Notes under the pieces: model-generated
Database searches by the model: none
What the model was told of the DNA's origin: nothing
Seen by the model: the letters and a program-made list of their open reading frames with translations, nothing else
Assembly: GCA_945861995.1 (NCBI GenBank)
Contig: CAMAWZ010000152.1
Span: forward strand, 1-6,125
DNA length: 6,125 nucleotides
Source of the DNA: Pseudorhodobacter antarcticus
GTDB lineage: Bacteria; Pseudomonadota; Alphaproteobacteria; Rhodobacterales; Rhodobacteraceae
Direction: 5' to 3'
Shown: positions 5,321 to 6,125 of the stretch, in pieces
How positions within the stretch are numbered: position 1 is the stretch's first letter
Layout of the letters: every line of letters starts with the position of its first letter
Made by a program: the position numbers and the translations under genes

Positions 5321-6103
5321 ATGAGCGTTTTTCAAGATAAACTGCCGCATTATCCTTGGATGGAGCCGTCTTTGGCCCGCCTTCCTGGGGTGCAACCGCT
5401 GACGGCGGGCGATTTCCTGCGCCGAGATGAGGCATATGCGGGGCAAATGGCGCTGCGCGATGGGTTGATTGCGGATAAACGCGGCGCCGTGCATGGGCTG
5501 CTGCCGCAGGCGCAAGCGGCGGCAGAAGAGTTGTATCATCTTGTTTTAGATAAGATTTCACACGATGCGGGCTATCGTCTTGGCGCGCAAACTGTGCTGC
5601 GTCCCGATGGGGTAGAGGTGGACTTAGACCGTTCCAACCCGCTGGTCACCTTGGGCCGATTGGTACAAGAAGATCTGTGTATCTTGCAAACCGAGGGCGA
5701 CGAGCATCATCTGACAGGGGCAATTTTGTGCTTTCCTGCCTCTTGGACACTTGTCCAGAAACTGGGCCGCGCGATGACGTCGATCCACAGTCCTGTGGAC
5801 AGTTATACACCTGACATGGCCGCGCGCGTACAGCGGATGTTTGACGCGATCCGCGTGGAACAAGGGCTGTGGCGCATGAATTTTCTGACCTATGCGACCG
5901 ATGCGTTGCACCACCCAAGGCCAGAGGAAGACCCGCGCGATCGCAGCAAAACGATTGAGAAACCCTTTGTCCGCTGCGAACGGCAATGCCTGATTCGCCT
6001 GCCCATTTCGCGCGCGGTTGTCTTTACCATCCACACCTATCTGATGCCCATGTCGGCCCTGCCGCCTGATGCGCGCGAAAGTTTGGAAAAAATCAGTCAT
6101 TAG
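5321..6103 (+). CDS. DUF3445 family protein (haem-dependent oxidative N-demethylase alpha-subunit-like)
   Basis: This protein of 260 residues belongs to DUF3445 (PF11927). The family includes the haem-binding PAS-fold alpha subunit of bacterial oxidative N-demethylase and of dimethylamine monooxygenase, which demethylate secondary amines using O2 and electrons from flavin/iron-sulfur partners. Motifs seen are LVQEDLCIL (114-122), CFPASWTLVQKLG (137-149), SIHSPV (154-159, His156), LWRMNF (183-188), and a C-terminal ERQCLIRLPISRAVVFTIHTY (220-240). These are the conserved blocks of the family. Which residue ligates haem here is not certain to me; His156 is a candidate. There is no signal peptide or membrane segment, so it is probably cytosolic. 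The ATG at 5321 lies nine bases after the acyltransferase stop, with TAGGC upstream, so co-transcription is likely. No reductase subunits are seen before the window ends 22 bases after its stop. The true substrate is unknown. Confidence 0.88.
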   Translation: MSVFQDKLPHYPWMEPSLARLPGVQPLTAGDFLRRDEAYAGQMALRDGLIADKRGAVHGLLPQAQAAAEELYHLVLDKISHDAGYRLGAQTVLRPDGVEVDLDRSNPLVTLGRLVQEDLCILQTEGDEHHLTGAILCFPASWTLVQKLGRAMTSIHSPVDSYTPDMAARVQRMFDAIRVEQGLWRMNFLTYATDALHHPRPEEDPRDRSKTIEKPFVRCERQCLIRLPISRAVVFTIHTYLMPMSALPPDARESLEKISH

Positions 6104-6125
6104 CCGCGACGGAAAGACAGTACTT

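Noticed and set aside
1..6125. Defence system, prophage, transposon, integron or CRISPR
   Set aside because: Every sizeable gene belongs to a housekeeping or metabolic family. No transposase, integrase, regularly spaced repeat or compositional break was seen.

Overview
The window looks like ordinary chromosomal core DNA of an alphaproteobacterium, most likely of the Rhodobacterales (Roseobacter/Rhodobacter group). The evidence is the gene order DUF177/yceD - rpmF - plsX - fabH - ihfA on one strand with bamE diverging from it, which is characteristic of that class, and the Rhodobacter-like IhfA N-terminus. No mobile element, CRISPR array, tRNA or rRNA was seen. The coding sequence is dense and uniform in character.

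Left part (about 12-3504, all minus strand; transcription runs right to left): a DUF177/YceD protein, ribosomal protein L32 (rpmF), the phosphate acyltransferase PlsX, the ketoacyl-ACP synthase FabH, and integration host factor alpha (ihfA). PlsX and FabH share a 4-base ATGA overlap. Together these genes tie ribosome assembly to the start of fatty-acid and phospholipid synthesis. ihfA has its own candidate promoter but, as read here, carries a one-base deletion in a run of G (plus strand 80-83). This replaces the conserved C-terminus with a short unrelated tail.

Middle (about 3555-4499): a BamE-type outer-membrane lipoprotein gene on the plus strand, diverging from DUF177. It converges on msrB (methionine sulfoxide reductase B) on the minus strand, with only 18 bases between the two stop codons.

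Right part (4500-6103): an 83-base divergent region with overlapping inverted repeats lying on a candidate msrB promoter. It is followed on the plus strand by an apparent two-gene operon. The first gene is an OlsB/GlsB-type GNAT N-acyltransferase (aminolipid synthesis, GTG start). Nine bases later comes a DUF3445 protein, related to the haem-PAS alpha subunit of oxidative N-demethylase. The usual acyltransferase partner olsA is absent at this position, and no reductase partner for the DUF3445 protein is visible. This pair, together with the broken ihfA, is the least routine part of the window.
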